A stretch of DNA of 46,593 nucleotides from Clostridiales bacterium (GTDB lineage Bacteria; Bacillota; Clostridia; Oscillospirales; Acutalibacteraceae). Positions 8,931 through 17,187 of the stretch are shown here, piece after piece. The notes under the pieces were generated by a model. It was not told the DNA's origin, made no database searches, and saw only the letters and a list, made by a program, of their open reading frames with translations. Every line of letters begins with the position of its first letter. The first letter of the stretch is position 1. The position numbers and the translations under genes are program-made. The DNA lies in the NCBI GenBank assembly GCA_019419895.1, contig JAHZIE010000011.1, positions 1-46,593 of the forward strand, in the 5' to 3' direction.

Positions 8931-9795
8931 GGGAGCCCTCCTTTTCCTCATGGCGGAGCAAAGCGTAGATAGCCTGGGCGCATTCTTCCTCGTCCAGGAT
9001 TCCCTCGGGAAGCTCATAACCGGCGAGACGAAGCTCATAGGCCAGCTCCGCGGCCTGGGGAACATCCAGCCGCAGCCGTTTGAGGGCCTCCACCTGAGAG
9101 AAAACCTCCTTTGGGCCGCCCTCCATCACCGGCCGCCCCTTATCCATGACAATCACCCGGTCGGCCAAAACCGCTTCATCCATATTGTGGGTAATCAGAA
9201 CAATTGTGATGCCCTGCTCCCGGTTCAGGCGGCGGATGGTTGACATTACTTCCTGACGCCCCCGGGGATCCAGCATGGCGGTGGGTTCGTCCAGGACAAT
9301 ACATTCCGGCTCCATGGCCAGGATGCCCGCGATGGCGACGCGCTGTTTCTGACCACCCGAAAGCTTATGGGGAGCGTGGGCGCGGTATTCATACATCCCG
9401 ACGGCCTTCAGGGCGCCATCCACTCTTTGGCGGATTTCGGCGGGAGGGATCCCCAGGTTTTCCGGCCCAAAGGCAACATCCTCCTCCACAATGCTTGCGA
9501 CAAGCTGATTATCTGGATTCTGAAGGACAAGCCCCACCTTCCGGCGGATTTGGTACCGGAGGGATTCGTCGGAGGTGTCCATGCCATCCACAAAGATTTT
9601 TCCAGCGGTGGGAAGAAGCATGGCGTTAAAATGCTTCGCAAGGGTGGATTTGCCCGAGCCGTTATGTCCCAGCAGCGCGAGAAATTCCCCTTTTCTGACA
9701 GCCATGGTCACATGGGAAAGGACATCGGGAACCAAATCGGGCTCCGATGCATTATATTTGAAATTTACATCTTCAACACGAATAAACTGCTCCAT
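8917..9795 (-). CDS. ecfA1: ECF transporter ATP-binding subunit EcfA1
   Basis: This 292-residue ABC ATPase pairs with EcfA2. It carries Walker A GHNGSGKST, Q-loop LQNPDNQLVAS, signature LSGGQKQR, Walker B CIVLDEPTAML and H-loop VLITHNMDEA. The QNPDNQ pattern is characteristic of EcfA1. The ATG at 9795 has GGAG 7-8 bases upstream. It is the first gene of the ecfA1-ecfA2-ecfT-truA unit, behind the promoter at 9853-9882. No ribosomal protein genes adjoin it, unlike in many Bacilli. Confidence 0.93.
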   Translation of the reverse strand: MEQFIRVEDVNFKYNASEPDLVPDVLSHVTMAVRKGEFLALLGHNGSGKSTLAKHFNAMLLPTAGKIFVDGMDTSDESLRYQIRRKVGLVLQNPDNQLVASIVEEDVAFGPENLGIPPAEIRQRVDGALKAVGMYEYRAHAPHKLSGGQKQRVAIAGILAMEPECIVLDEPTAMLDPRGRQEVMSTIRRLNREQGITIVLITHNMDEAVLADRVIVMDKGRPVMEGGPKEVFSQVEALKRLRLDVPQAAELAYELRLAGYELPEGILDEEECAQAIYALLRHEEKEGSHAYH

Positions 9796-9852
9796 GTGAG
9801 CTCTCCTTTTGTCGAGTGTTCCCGCCGGAAAAAGAAAGGAACCTAACTGTAA

Positions 9853-9882
9853 ATTATAGCATGTTTTTGTCTGATTTTGTAA
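9853..9882 (-). promoter_or_regulatory. Promoter of the ecfA1-ecfA2-ecfT-truA unit
   Basis: On the minus strand, TTACAA (9877-9882) and TATAAT (9853-9858) are separated by 18 bases, about 58 bases upstream of the ecfA1 start. A terminator for the preceding methyltransferase gene lies just upstream. Confidence 0.65.
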
Positions 9883-9891
9883 CTAAACTAT

Positions 9892-9940
9892 GAAAAAAAG
9901 AATTCTCCTGCTGAGTGTGCGGCGGGGAAGAAAAGCAGGA
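9892..9940 (-). terminator. Probable terminator of the methyltransferase gene
   Basis: Read on the minus strand, TCCTGCT (9934-9940) pairs with AGCAGGA (9906-9912) around a GC-containing 21-base loop and is soon followed by a run of Ts (9892-9898). The long loop makes it less certain than the other terminators. Confidence 0.5.
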
Positions 9941-9954
9941 TTAGGATAACCGCC

Positions 9955-10815
9955 CTACGACTGCCAAACTGCCGTGGAACCGCAGGGAAGCGTCAGGCCG
10001 GAGGCGGTGACAGGCAAACCAATTTCATCGGAAGAAACCTTTCCGCCGAAGGGCTTGAGCAGGAAAGAGCCCAGAAGATATTCCATGACAGCGGGGGAAA
10101 GGCCGGTGGTATAGGAATTAATAATGAAAAATAAAGGCTGGCGGCTTAAAATGGGGATACAGAGCCTGACCAGATCAAAAAGCTGATCCTCCAGCTTCCA
10201 GACTTCTCCTCCCGGGCCGCGGCCGTAGGAGGGGGGATCCATTACAATGCCGTCGTAGGTATTGCCGCGCCGTTGTTCCCGCTGGACAAATTTAACGCAG
10301 TCGTCAACCAGCCAGCGGACAGGCTTGTCCCCCAGGCCGCTGGCGTTGGCGTTTTCCCTTGCCCAGGACACCATTCCCCTGGAAGCGTCCACATGGCAGA
10401 CCTGAGCGCCGGCGGCGGCGCAGGCGAGGGTGGCCCCGCCGGTGTAGGCAAAAAGATTAAGAACCTTGACCGGACGTCGGGCCGAGGCGATTTTTTCCGC
10501 CATCCAGTCCCAGTTGACCGCCTGTTCCGGAAAAACGCCGGTATGCTTAAAGCCCATGGTTTTCAGACGGAAGGTCATGCTGCGGTAGTGGATTTCCCAA
10601 ACGGGAGGAACATTGGTGATTTCTTCCCAGTGCCCGCCGCCCGAGGAGGAGCGGAGGTATCTGGCGTCAGCAGCCCTCCACATGGGATGTTCCTTTGGAG
10701 TGCGCCAGAGGATCTGCGGGTCGGGACGGATTAATATCACGTCCCCCCACCGTTCCAGCCGTTCCCCCGAGGAGGTATCCAGCAGCTCATAGTCGTTCCA
10801 GGATGCGAATCTCAT
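9955..10815 (-). CDS. Class I SAM-dependent methyltransferase (RlmI/RlmK-like)
   Basis: This 286-residue protein has the SAM-binding motif VLNLFAYTGGATLACAAAGA (about residues 120-140) followed by an acidic second motif (HVDASRGMVSWARENA). The NPPY-type motif appears as VMDPPSYGRGP. These features match the family of 23S rRNA m5C/m2G methyltransferases (RlmI, RlmK), but the usual N-terminal PUA domain is absent and the first 100 residues are unlike RlmI. The exact target is not deducible. The ATG at 10815 is tentative: AAAGG lies 13 bases upstream, and a TTG 12 bases earlier is possible. It stands between glmM and the ECF operon and has its own terminator. Confidence 0.8.
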   Translation of the reverse strand: MRFASWNDYELLDTSSGERLERWGDVILIRPDPQILWRTPKEHPMWRAADARYLRSSSGGGHWEEITNVPPVWEIHYRSMTFRLKTMGFKHTGVFPEQAVNWDWMAEKIASARRPVKVLNLFAYTGGATLACAAAGAQVCHVDASRGMVSWARENANASGLGDKPVRWLVDDCVKFVQREQRRGNTYDGIVMDPPSYGRGPGGEVWKLEDQLFDLVRLCIPILSRQPLFFIINSYTTGLSPAVMEYLLGSFLLKPFGGKVSSDEIGLPVTASGLTLPCGSTAVWQS

Positions 10816-10955
10816 AATGCAAGCCAAACCTTTCTATCAATTCCTCAACTGCGCGGTGTTCTGACAGAGAACCGCGGCGATATTCTGAGATAACCGGGCG
10901 CCCGCCTGCGAAAGGAGGAGGCGCGCAAAAATGGAGGAGGGTATGGGAAACGTTT

Positions 10956-12305
10956 CTAGGAAAGTTTTTCCTGGATTAGGTCGGCAACCTCGTGGGCGAT
11001 GCTGTCGATCATAGGATAGTTTTCCCCTTCTGTCATAACGCGGATGAGAGGCTCCGTGCCGGATGGACGGACGATAATCCGGCCATTATCCCCCAGGGCC
11101 TGTTCGGCCTTGTGAACCGCCCTTCGGATTTCCGGATCGGTATAATATCGCAGCTTGCCCTCCGCTGAAACGGTAACGTTGACCATGACCTGGGGCAGGC
11201 GCTGCATAAGGGTATCCAGACTGGAAAGCCTTGCGTTCCTCCGCTTTAAAATAGAGAGAAGCTGGATGGCGGTGAGCTCGCCGTCCCCGGTGGTCGCGTA
11301 GTCGAGAAAAATAATATGCCCAGACTGCTCGCCGCCGAAATTATAGCCCTCCAGCAGCATCTGTTCCAGGACATACCGATCCCCCACCTTGGTGGCTTCA
11401 AAGTGAATGCCGTTGTCCCGGCAGAAGTGAATAAAACCGAGATTGCTCATAATGGTTCCCACAGCGGTATTTTTGGCCAGACGGTTGCGGGATTTCATAT
11501 CGGCCGCGCAGATGGCCATAATAAAGTCCCCGTCGATAATATTGCCGCTTTCGTCCACGGCTAGGCAGCGGTCGGCATCTCCGTCGAAAGCGATACCGGC
11601 GTCAAAATGGTTTTCCATCACAAAGGTACGCAGACGGCTCATGTTGGTGGAACCACATTTGTCGTTGATGTTGACCCCGTCGGGATGATGGAACAGCAGG
11701 GTGCAGTCGGCTCCCAGCTCTTCAAACAGGCGGGGGGCGGTGCGGCTTGCCGAACCATTGGAGCAGTCAATGGCGATTTTCAGCCCGCTTAAGTCCCCTT
11801 CAATGGTGGACTTGAGATGTTCAATGTAATCCCGGTCAGCTTGGGGCGCCGTGGTGACAGAACCTACACCAGCCCCCACAGGACAGGGGATTTTTCCCAT
11901 ATGATCCAAAACAATGGCCTCAATCTGATCTTCCAGCGCGTCAGGAAGCTTGTAGCCGTCCCCGCTGAAAATTTTGATGCCGTTAAATTCACAGGGGTTG
12001 TGGGAGGCAGAAATCATAACGCCGGCGTCAGCTTCATATTTTTGAACCAGGTAAGCCACGGCAGGGGTTGGAACCACGCCGAGCCGCACCACATTGGCCC
12101 CCACAGAGCACAGGCCGGCCGAAAGGGCGCATTCCAGCATATCGGAGGAAAGTCGGGTGTCCTTTCCCACAAGAATTTTGGGATGCGTTTTTTTCACTCC
12201 CGTTAAGACGGTCGCGGCGGCGCGTCCGATCTGGAGGGCAAGCTCACAGGTCAGTTCACTGTTCGCAACGCCGCGGACGCCGTCAGTACCAAATAATCTT
12301 CCCAT
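10956..12305 (-). CDS. glmM: Phosphoglucosamine mutase
   Basis: GlmM interconverts glucosamine-6-phosphate and glucosamine-1-phosphate, the step before UDP-GlcNAc for peptidoglycan. The 449-residue length is standard. It begins MGRLFGTDGVRGVAN; the phosphoserine loop is GVMISASHNPCEFNGIK near residue 100, the metal loop is DGDADR near 240, and the C-terminal phosphate-binding loop is RPSGTEPLIRVM. A GGGAG ribosome site lies 11 bases upstream of the ATG. A promoter at 12400-12405 and a terminator-like hairpin at 12351-12383 lie upstream, so the gene may have its own leader control. Confidence 0.96.
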   Translation of the reverse strand: MGRLFGTDGVRGVANSELTCELALQIGRAAATVLTGVKKTHPKILVGKDTRLSSDMLECALSAGLCSVGANVVRLGVVPTPAVAYLVQKYEADAGVMISASHNPCEFNGIKIFSGDGYKLPDALEDQIEAIVLDHMGKIPCPVGAGVGSVTTAPQADRDYIEHLKSTIEGDLSGLKIAIDCSNGSASRTAPRLFEELGADCTLLFHHPDGVNINDKCGSTNMSRLRTFVMENHFDAGIAFDGDADRCLAVDESGNIIDGDFIMAICAADMKSRNRLAKNTAVGTIMSNLGFIHFCRDNGIHFEATKVGDRYVLEQMLLEGYNFGGEQSGHIIFLDYATTGDGELTAIQLLSILKRRNARLSSLDTLMQRLPQVMVNVTVSAEGKLRYYTDPEIRRAVHKAEQALGDNGRIIVRPSGTEPLIRVMTEGENYPMIDSIAHEVADLIQEKLS

Positions 12306-12699
12306 AAAGATATATCACTCCCGAAAGTTATGAATTTGCATGATAAATAAAAGGGCCGCTTAGTGTCAGGAAACACCGCCCTTAACACATCGATGCATAA
12401 TTATAGTATGGACGGTAAATTTCAACCATTCATCAAATTCACCAGGTAATTTATCTAAAATTATAAGTTGCAGAGGAAATAAGGTTCCACTGTTTATAGA
12501 CAGAAGAAAGAGGACCCCGCTGGTGGGGACTTTTCCGGCGGAACAGGATAACTGTTTTGCCTGGAATGCGGCTGTTCTTTCTCCCAAAGCAGGAAAATCA
12601 AAGAAAGGATGCCTGCCGGGCTTTTTTGAATACAGATCGAAGGGAACGGAAAATCGTTATAAAAGTCGAAATATAGTATAATTGCAAGAATGTATACAA
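12306..12699. other. Spacer between ruvB and glmM
   Basis: This 394-base stretch has no convincing gene. It contains the glmM -10 element (12400-12405), the leader hairpin (12351-12383) and an AT-rich segment next to the ruvB stop (12640-12699). A short frame of 73 codons on the minus strand resembles nothing and is probably chance. Confidence 0.6.
12351..12405 (-). promoter_or_regulatory. glmM promoter -10 and leader hairpin (possible attenuator)
   Basis: On the minus strand a perfect TATAAT (12400-12405) has TGGTTG 17 bases upstream. Transcripts starting near 12393 would at once enter a composite stem: AAGGGC with GCCCTT (12351-12356 with 12378-12383), and an inner GTGT/ACAC pair. It is followed by TTTTATTTAT. 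That is terminator-like and lies between the promoter and the glmM ribosome site. It could equally be the terminator of the ruv transcript. Confidence 0.45.
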
Positions 12700-13791
12700 T
12701 CAGTATAATTTCTGCTGTTCAATATCTGAGGAAACACCAGGAGGCTGAAGCCCTAAATGAAGATACGCGGCGGGAGTGACACAGCGCCCCCGGGGAGTCC
12801 GGCTTAAGAAACCGATTTGCATCAAATAAGGTTCATAGACGTCTTCAATGGTGATAGCCTCTTCGCCGACGGCCGCCGCTATGGTTTCCAGCCCGACAGG
12901 ACCTCCGTTGTAATACTGGATCATAGTGCGTAGCATGCGTCGATCGGTCTTGTCCAGCCCCAGCTCGTCAATTTCCTGCCGTTCCAGGGCAATTCGGGCC
13001 ACATCCAAAGAAATGACGCCGTTGTTCATGACCTGTGCAAAATCCCTCACCCGCTTGAGGAGACGGTTGGCGATACGAGGGGTGCCGCGGGAACGGGATG
13101 CGATTTCCAGAGCGCCGTCCGGCTCAATCTCCATATCAAGAATATGGGCGCTTCGGGTGACGATCAGAGAGAGTTCTTCCGGCGTATACATTTCCAGCCG
13201 GAGAACCACGCCAAAACGGTCGCGGAGAGGGGCGGAGAGCTGACCGGCCCGGGTGGTGGCACCGATCAGGGTGAATTTCGGAAGGGGAAGATGGTAGCTT
13301 GCCGCCATCTGTCCTTTACCGGTAATAATGTCGATGGCGAAATCTTCCATGGCGGGGTAAAGAATTTCTTCCACGCTGCGGGAAAGGCGGTGGATTTCAT
13401 CAATGAAAAGAACATCGCCGGTATTGAGGTTAGTGAGGAGAGCGGCCAGATCCCCAGGCTTTTCAATGGCCGGGCCGGAGGTAATCCGGATTCCGACCCC
13501 AAGCTCGTTGGCAATAATGGTGGAAAGAGTGGTTTTGCCCAAACCGGGAGGGCCGTACAACAGGACGTGATCCAGAGGCTCCTTGCGGATTTTGGCGGCC
13601 TCAATAAAAATGGACAGGTTTTCCTTTGCCTTTTCCTGCCCGATATATTCGTTCAGAGTCCTTGGGCGGAGGGGATTGTCCACTTCCGCGTCCTCGGGAA
13701 TAAACTCGGGGGAGGAAACACGGTTTTCCAGATCCAGGTCCTGGGCGTCCACCGTATGGCTGCTGAAACCGTTCCATCCGTTTTCATTCAT
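12700..13791 (-). CDS. ruvB: Holliday junction branch migration helicase RuvB
   Basis: RuvB is the AAA+ motor that, with RuvA, drives branch migration of Holliday junctions. The 363-residue protein has Walker A GPPGLGKTTL, Walker B LFIDEIHRLSRSVEEILYPA, sensor GATTRAGQLSAPLRDRFG and the C-terminal winged-helix segment GGPVGLETIAAAVGEE. It starts at the ATG at 13791 and carries a 35-residue N-terminal extension before the LRPRTLNEYIGQ motif, slightly longer than average. It is the third gene of ruvC-ruvA-ruvB, 63 bases after ruvA. Confidence 0.97.
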   Translation of the reverse strand: MNENGWNGFSSHTVDAQDLDLENRVSSPEFIPEDAEVDNPLRPRTLNEYIGQEKAKENLSIFIEAAKIRKEPLDHVLLYGPPGLGKTTLSTIIANELGVGIRITSGPAIEKPGDLAALLTNLNTGDVLFIDEIHRLSRSVEEILYPAMEDFAIDIITGKGQMAASYHLPLPKFTLIGATTRAGQLSAPLRDRFGVVLRLEMYTPEELSLIVTRSAHILDMEIEPDGALEIASRSRGTPRIANRLLKRVRDFAQVMNNGVISLDVARIALERQEIDELGLDKTDRRMLRTMIQYYNGGPVGLETIAAAVGEEAITIEDVYEPYLMQIGFLSRTPRGRCVTPAAYLHLGLQPPGVSSDIEQQKLY

Positions 13792-13854
13792 AGAAAGAAA
13801 CTTCCTTTCCGGCCCTCAGCCGGGCCTTATGGATAATTTGAATAATACAAAGAG

Positions 13855-14472
13855 TTATAAATTCGCTGCCATCGCCTTTAAGGAAAGACGAATCAGCTCC
13901 TCCACAGGGAGGGAACTGTCCAGCCTTGCCACAACGCTGGCGGCGTCGGCGGGGGTATAGCCCAAAACAGTCAGGGCGTTCACCGCCTCTGATGCATTGC
14001 CGGTAGCGGAGGAAATGCCGACAAATCCTCCACTTGTTCCAGGCAGGGAAACGCCAGGTTCGCCGGACATTTTTTTCACCTTGTCCCTCAGTTCCAAAAT
14101 GATCCGCTGGGCGAGTTTTGGCCCCACGCCGGAGGCTTTGGTCAGGGTTTTATAATCCCCTGCGGCTACAGAAATGGCGATTTGTTCGGAGGAAAGTTCT
14201 GAAAGAATGCTTAATCCCACCTTTGGCCCTACCCCGCTGACGCTTGTGAGCATTTTATAACAGTTGAGCTCCGTTCTGGTGGAAAATCCAAAGAGATCAA
14301 GCGCGTCCTCCTTCACATGAAGATAAGTATATAGCGTTACCAGTTCCCCGATCCCAGGGAGGGAACGCTGGGTATTCATGGTGGTATAGCATTGAAAAGC
14401 AACGCCGCCGCATTCAATTGCGGCAAATTCCGGTTCTTTATATATCAGCTTTCCGGTCAGACTGTAAAACAT
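13855..14472 (-). CDS. ruvA: Holliday junction DNA-binding protein RuvA
   Basis: RuvA binds four-way junctions as a tetramer and loads RuvB. The 205-residue product has the N-terminal OB fold (MFYSLTGKLIYKEPEFAAIE), the tandem helix-hairpin-helix motifs (LTSVSGVGPKVGLSIL and LTKASGVGPKLAQRIILEL), a variable linker rich in Gly/Ser and the C-terminal RuvB-binding domain (EAVNALTVLGYTPADAASVV). It lies 36 bases after ruvC. Confidence 0.96.
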   Translation of the reverse strand: MFYSLTGKLIYKEPEFAAIECGGVAFQCYTTMNTQRSLPGIGELVTLYTYLHVKEDALDLFGFSTRTELNCYKMLTSVSGVGPKVGLSILSELSSEQIAISVAAGDYKTLTKASGVGPKLAQRIILELRDKVKKMSGEPGVSLPGTSGGFVGISSATGNASEAVNALTVLGYTPADAASVVARLDSSLPVEELIRLSLKAMAANL

Positions 14473-14508
14473 AAGATCAATTCGTCCTTCCTATCAAAAA
14501 ATAAAAAA

Positions 14509-15018
14509 TTAATATTTTGTAGGCTGATACAGCTTTTGCCGCAGGGCGGTTCCCGCCGACTGGGCGTGACAGATGGCAATGGCCAGGGCGTCCGCGGTAT
14601 CATCCGGTTTGGGCACGGCCTTCAACCGCAGAAGCCTGCGCGTCATCTCCATGACTTGCGGTTTATGAGCGCGGCCGTAGCCTGTGACAGCGGTTTTCAC
14701 CTGCAGAGGGGTATATTCATATAGGGGTACTTGAGCTTTTTTTACAGCCAGCAGAATAACGCCCCTTGCCTCAGCAACACCAATGGCAGTTTTCTGATTG
14801 CTGTTAAAGTACAGCTTCTCTACCGCGACAGCCTGGGGCTTCCATTTTTTTAAGACCGATTCCATACAGTCATAGATATTGGCGAGACGCTGGGAAAAAT
14901 CTTCACCGGCCTGTGTCAGGACAGCGCCGTATTCCAGAGGGGTAAAGCGATTTTGCTCATACTGAATGATACCAAAGCCAACAATGGCGTAGCCGGGATC
15001 TATACCGAGGATAATCAT
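14509..15018 (-). CDS. ruvC: Crossover junction endodeoxyribonuclease RuvC
   Basis: RuvC resolves Holliday junctions by paired incisions. The 169-residue protein begins MIILGIDPGYAIVGFGII with the catalytic Asp at residue 7. It has VAVEKLYFNSN with the catalytic Glu, and the C-terminal DDTADALAIAICHA with the remaining acidic residues. AAGGAG lies upstream of the ATG, and the promoter at 15083-15112 serves the ruvCAB unit. Confidence 0.96.
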   Translation of the reverse strand: MIILGIDPGYAIVGFGIIQYEQNRFTPLEYGAVLTQAGEDFSQRLANIYDCMESVLKKWKPQAVAVEKLYFNSNQKTAIGVAEARGVILLAVKKAQVPLYEYTPLQVKTAVTGYGRAHKPQVMEMTRRLLRLKAVPKPDDTADALAIAICHAQSAGTALRQKLYQPTKY

Positions 15019-15082
15019 AGGGGAAAGGCTCCTTTTTCACTTCTGTATTCTTTCCGGCCAGGGAATATCGTTATGTCATTTT

Positions 15083-15112
15083 ATTATATCATAAAATTTG
15101 TATCGGGAGCAA
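15083..15112 (-). promoter_or_regulatory. Promoter of ruvC-ruvA-ruvB
   Basis: On the minus strand, TTGCTC (15107-15112) and a perfect TATAAT (15083-15088) are 18 bases apart, about 65 bases upstream of ruvC. I saw no LexA-type box in this stretch, but short degenerate boxes could be missed. Confidence 0.65.
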
Positions 15113-15230
15113 TAAATTTGCATCATTTTCGTTTATGGATACAAGGATGATGGAAAAATGGTTTTGGGAGCAGCTCGGAAAAAGATAAAAGCAAAACAAT
15201 AAAAAGAAAAAATATTTTTTCAAAAAGGAC

Positions 15231-15259
15231 TTGCTTTTTTTGGATGAATAGGATATAAT
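15231..15259 (+). promoter_or_regulatory. Promoter of tRNA-Val
   Basis: TTGCTT (15231-15236) and TATAAT (15254-15259) are separated by 17 bases. The -10 ends 20 bases before the mature 5' end of the tRNA. Confidence 0.75.
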
Positions 15260-15279
15260 AATTCAGCAATATTTTATAA

Positions 15280-15355
15280 GGACGTTTAGCTCAGCTGGTA
15301 GAGCATTTGCTTGACGTGCAAAGGGTCAGCGGTTCGATTCCGTTAACGTCCACCA
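15280..15355 (+). tRNA. tRNA-Val (anticodon GAC)
   Basis: The 76-base sequence folds into a full cloverleaf. The acceptor arm is GGACGTT with AACGTCC, the D stem is GCTC/GAGC, and the anticodon stem is TTTGC/GCAAA with loop TTGACGT. The T stem is AGCGG/CCGTT with loop TTCGATT, and the discriminator is A with an encoded CCA. Loop position 34-36 reads GAC, so it decodes GUC/GUU valine codons. It has its own promoter and terminator. Confidence 0.96.
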
Positions 15356-15360
15356 CAACG

Positions 15361-15413
15361 AATAAATCCGAACCTGGCGCGTAGGCGTCTCAAGGTTTGG
15401 ATTTATTTTTTTA
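15361..15413 (+). terminator. Terminator of tRNA-Val
   Basis: A 15-bp stem (AATAAATCCGAACCT with AGGTTTGGATTTATT, one wobble) is followed by an unbroken T run, directly behind the tRNA 3' end. Confidence 0.9.
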
Positions 15414-15439
15414 TCTTGCTTTGATATTTGTCTTATGCC

Positions 15440-15489
15440 AAAATAAAAGCGCATGGTACCTTTTAAAGGAAATCATGCGCTTTTATTTT
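15440..15489. terminator. Bidirectional terminator-like perfect 16-bp inverted repeat
   Basis: AAAATAAAAGCGCATG (15440-15455) is exactly complementary to 15474-15489, with an 18-base loop. A- and T-rich outer arms give T runs on both strands. It lies between the plus-strand tRNA unit and the minus-strand remnant ending at 15802, so it could stop transcription from either side. Confidence 0.65.
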
Positions 15490-15801
15490 GATTTTTTGGA
15501 AAAAGTTATACAAAGAAGGGTAACGACAAAGCATTCTATCATTCTCAAACTTAAGTATAGACGAAAGATTATTTATAAAAAAAGTTCTAAAGGACATTTA
15601 AAACACCCAATTTTTGTTTATCCAGTTGTTTTTCCAGCAGGAAACAGAATACATGGAAAACCGATATCTATTTACAGGCTTTGGTTAAGTGCTGTATTTG
15701 GAGGACTGCTCAGAGTTTGCAAGGAGTGCTTCTAAAGATTACACAAGTTTCCTGACTAACAATCTCAAAATGGAAAGATTCTTATAAAAACGATAGGACT
15801 T

Positions 15802-16209
15802 TCATACAGGCTCCGACTCTCCTACCAGCAGAGTTCTTATATATTCATTGATTTCATGGTTATTGAGTCCTTTGGCGATAAGGAGTTGTATCACTTCCCG
15901 ACTCTCCCTTATATGAGGCAACGAGGACGCAAGGTTATTTGCCTTTTTTATTTTTTCACTTTTTAAATATAAGAAACAGAGAAGCGCACGGGTCGTAGCT
16001 TTTTGTTTTTCATTGGTGGACAGAGGAAGGCCTTTTTCTATCCACTCCATTGCTTCTTCAGATTTTTCCTGTAAAGCCAAGACCCCTGCCAGTTCAAGTA
16101 TCATCCCCGGTTTGTTGGGATACGTCAATAAAGCTTGGCGATAGATTTTTTCCGCTCCATGATAATCACCTTTCTTTTGTAAAAGGTAAAAGACGTTTTC
16201 TGCGGTGCG
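15802..16209 (-). pseudogene. Truncated C-terminus of a TPR-containing (XRE-TPR type) regulator
   Basis: Read on the minus strand, recognisable TPR helices begin near 16205 (AENVFYLLQKKGDYHGAEKI) and continue in frame to the stop at 15802. Motifs such as EEAMEWIEKGLPL and SLPHIRESREVIQLL are typical of the C-terminal half of clostridial helix-turn-helix proteins with a TPR domain. Upstream of about 16210 the similarity stops without a start codon or the expected HTH domain, and the frame runs into the leader of the divergent GntR gene. The only internal start is a TTG at 16128 with no ribosome site. I infer a 5'-deleted remnant. Assignment to the XRE-TPR class rests on pattern recognition. 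Confidence 0.55.
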
Positions 16210-16380
16210 GTGAGATACAGGATTTGAAAATTGTGAAAGAGGTATCCTTGTAGCGGAAATAAAATGGAGGTATAATAAATAAAAAATGGAAGCGGAACGG
16301 AGTACGGGAGGAAGGGTTCCCCCAAATTTTGGAAGGATCTTTCCCGGCGGACGGCTGCCATCAGAAGAAGGATGGGATGA

Positions 16381-17100
16381 TTGGCGTTGGTAAAGTCGGC
16401 AGAAGAAAGAAACCGGAACAAAGTGGGCAAGTCCCTGGCCGAACAGGTGGCCGAGAAGATTTGCCGCATGATAGAGGAGAGGGAGGGACTTTCCGTGGGG
16501 GAAAAGCTTCCCAATGAGAATGATTTTTCACGGCAGCTTCATGTCAGCCGCACCACCCTTAGAGAGGCGGTGCGTATCCTTGTTTCCTATGGCATACTGG
16601 AAATACGGCGGGGCAAGGGTACCTATATCCTGCGGGATCCCAAAGAGGATCATCCCTTTAACAGCAAAGAATTATCACAGATTCCTGTGGATGTCCGGGA
16701 TTTATATGAAATCCGGCTGATTTTTGAGCCTCAGACGGCTTTTTATGCCGCAAAAAGGGCCACTGATGAAGAAATCCGCCAGATCCTGTTATATGGAGAA
16801 CAGATCGAGGCGTGTATCCGCAGCGGCAGGGACCGCACCGAAGAGGAACAGGCTTTTCATAATGCCATTGCCAAGGCCACCCATAATGGTTTTGTGGAAC
16901 GGCTGATTCCCATTATGTATAAAGCGATTTACCAAGGGGTGATTCTGACGGAAGAAAAATCGGAAATGGTCCGCCAGACCTTGGAAGACCATCGCATGAT
17001 TATGGAGTTTTTGGCCCAGCGGGATGCGTTGGGAGCTAAGACCGCCATGGAGCTGCATATCATCCACGCCATGCGAGGCTTTGGAATTTCCGCGGAATAA
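16381..17100 (+). CDS. GntR/FadR family (FCD) transcriptional regulator
   Basis: This 239-residue cytoplasmic DNA-binding protein has an N-terminal winged helix (LAEQVAEKICRMIEE, GEKLPNENDFSRQLHVSRTT, LREAVRILVSYGILEIRRGKG). A C-terminal all-helical FCD ligand domain follows, with the usual metal and ligand residues (EEEQAFHNAI, EDHRMIMEFL, MELHI). Such regulators usually sense small carboxylic acids, especially sugar acids. The TTG at 16381 with AAGG 9 bases upstream is the best start; no ATG is in frame nearby. ilvD follows 87 bases downstream from its own promoter and is the likely target. Confidence 0.88.
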   Translation: MALVKSAEERNRNKVGKSLAEQVAEKICRMIEEREGLSVGEKLPNENDFSRQLHVSRTTLREAVRILVSYGILEIRRGKGTYILRDPKEDHPFNSKELSQIPVDVRDLYEIRLIFEPQTAFYAAKRATDEEIRQILLYGEQIEACIRSGRDRTEEEQAFHNAIAKATHNGFVERLIPIMYKAIYQGVILTEEKSEMVRQTLEDHRMIMEFLAQRDALGAKTAMELHIIHAMRGFGISAE

Positions 17101-17112
17101 AGGGGCGAGCTC

Positions 17113-17141
17113 TTGACAAGCGATGTTAGACAACGTAAAAT
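17113..17141 (+). promoter_or_regulatory. ilvD promoter with possible GntR operator in the spacer
   Basis: A consensus TTGACA (17113-17118) and TAAAAT (17136-17141) are 17 bases apart. The spacer contains ATGTTAGACAA (17123-17133), a small palindrome with TGT and ACA arms that resembles FadR-type TnGTnnnACnA sites. The promoter call is firm; the operator is a guess. Confidence 0.7.
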
Positions 17142-17187
17142 ATCATCATACAACATTGAACGAAATTAAAATTAAAGGGGAGATTTT

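Larger units (their letters stand above)
15356..15801. other. Gene-poor spacer with two long hairpins
   Basis: After the tRNA come its terminator (15361-15413) and a perfect 16-bp inverted repeat (15440-15489). The remaining part to 15801 is AT-rich. A 112-codon plus-strand frame starting inside the terminator resembles no protein, and I do not call it a gene. Confidence 0.6.

Noticed and set aside
12366..12587. A 73-codon frame between glmM and ruvB
   Set aside because: It ends within the glmM leader hairpin and resembles no protein.
15397..15735. A 112-codon frame downstream of tRNA-Val
   Set aside because: It starts inside the tRNA terminator and spans the perfect hairpin at 15440-15489; composition is random.
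17101..17187. T-box or other riboswitch before ilvD
   Set aside because: The leader is under 50 bases from the mapped -10 and contains no T-box or terminator structure.
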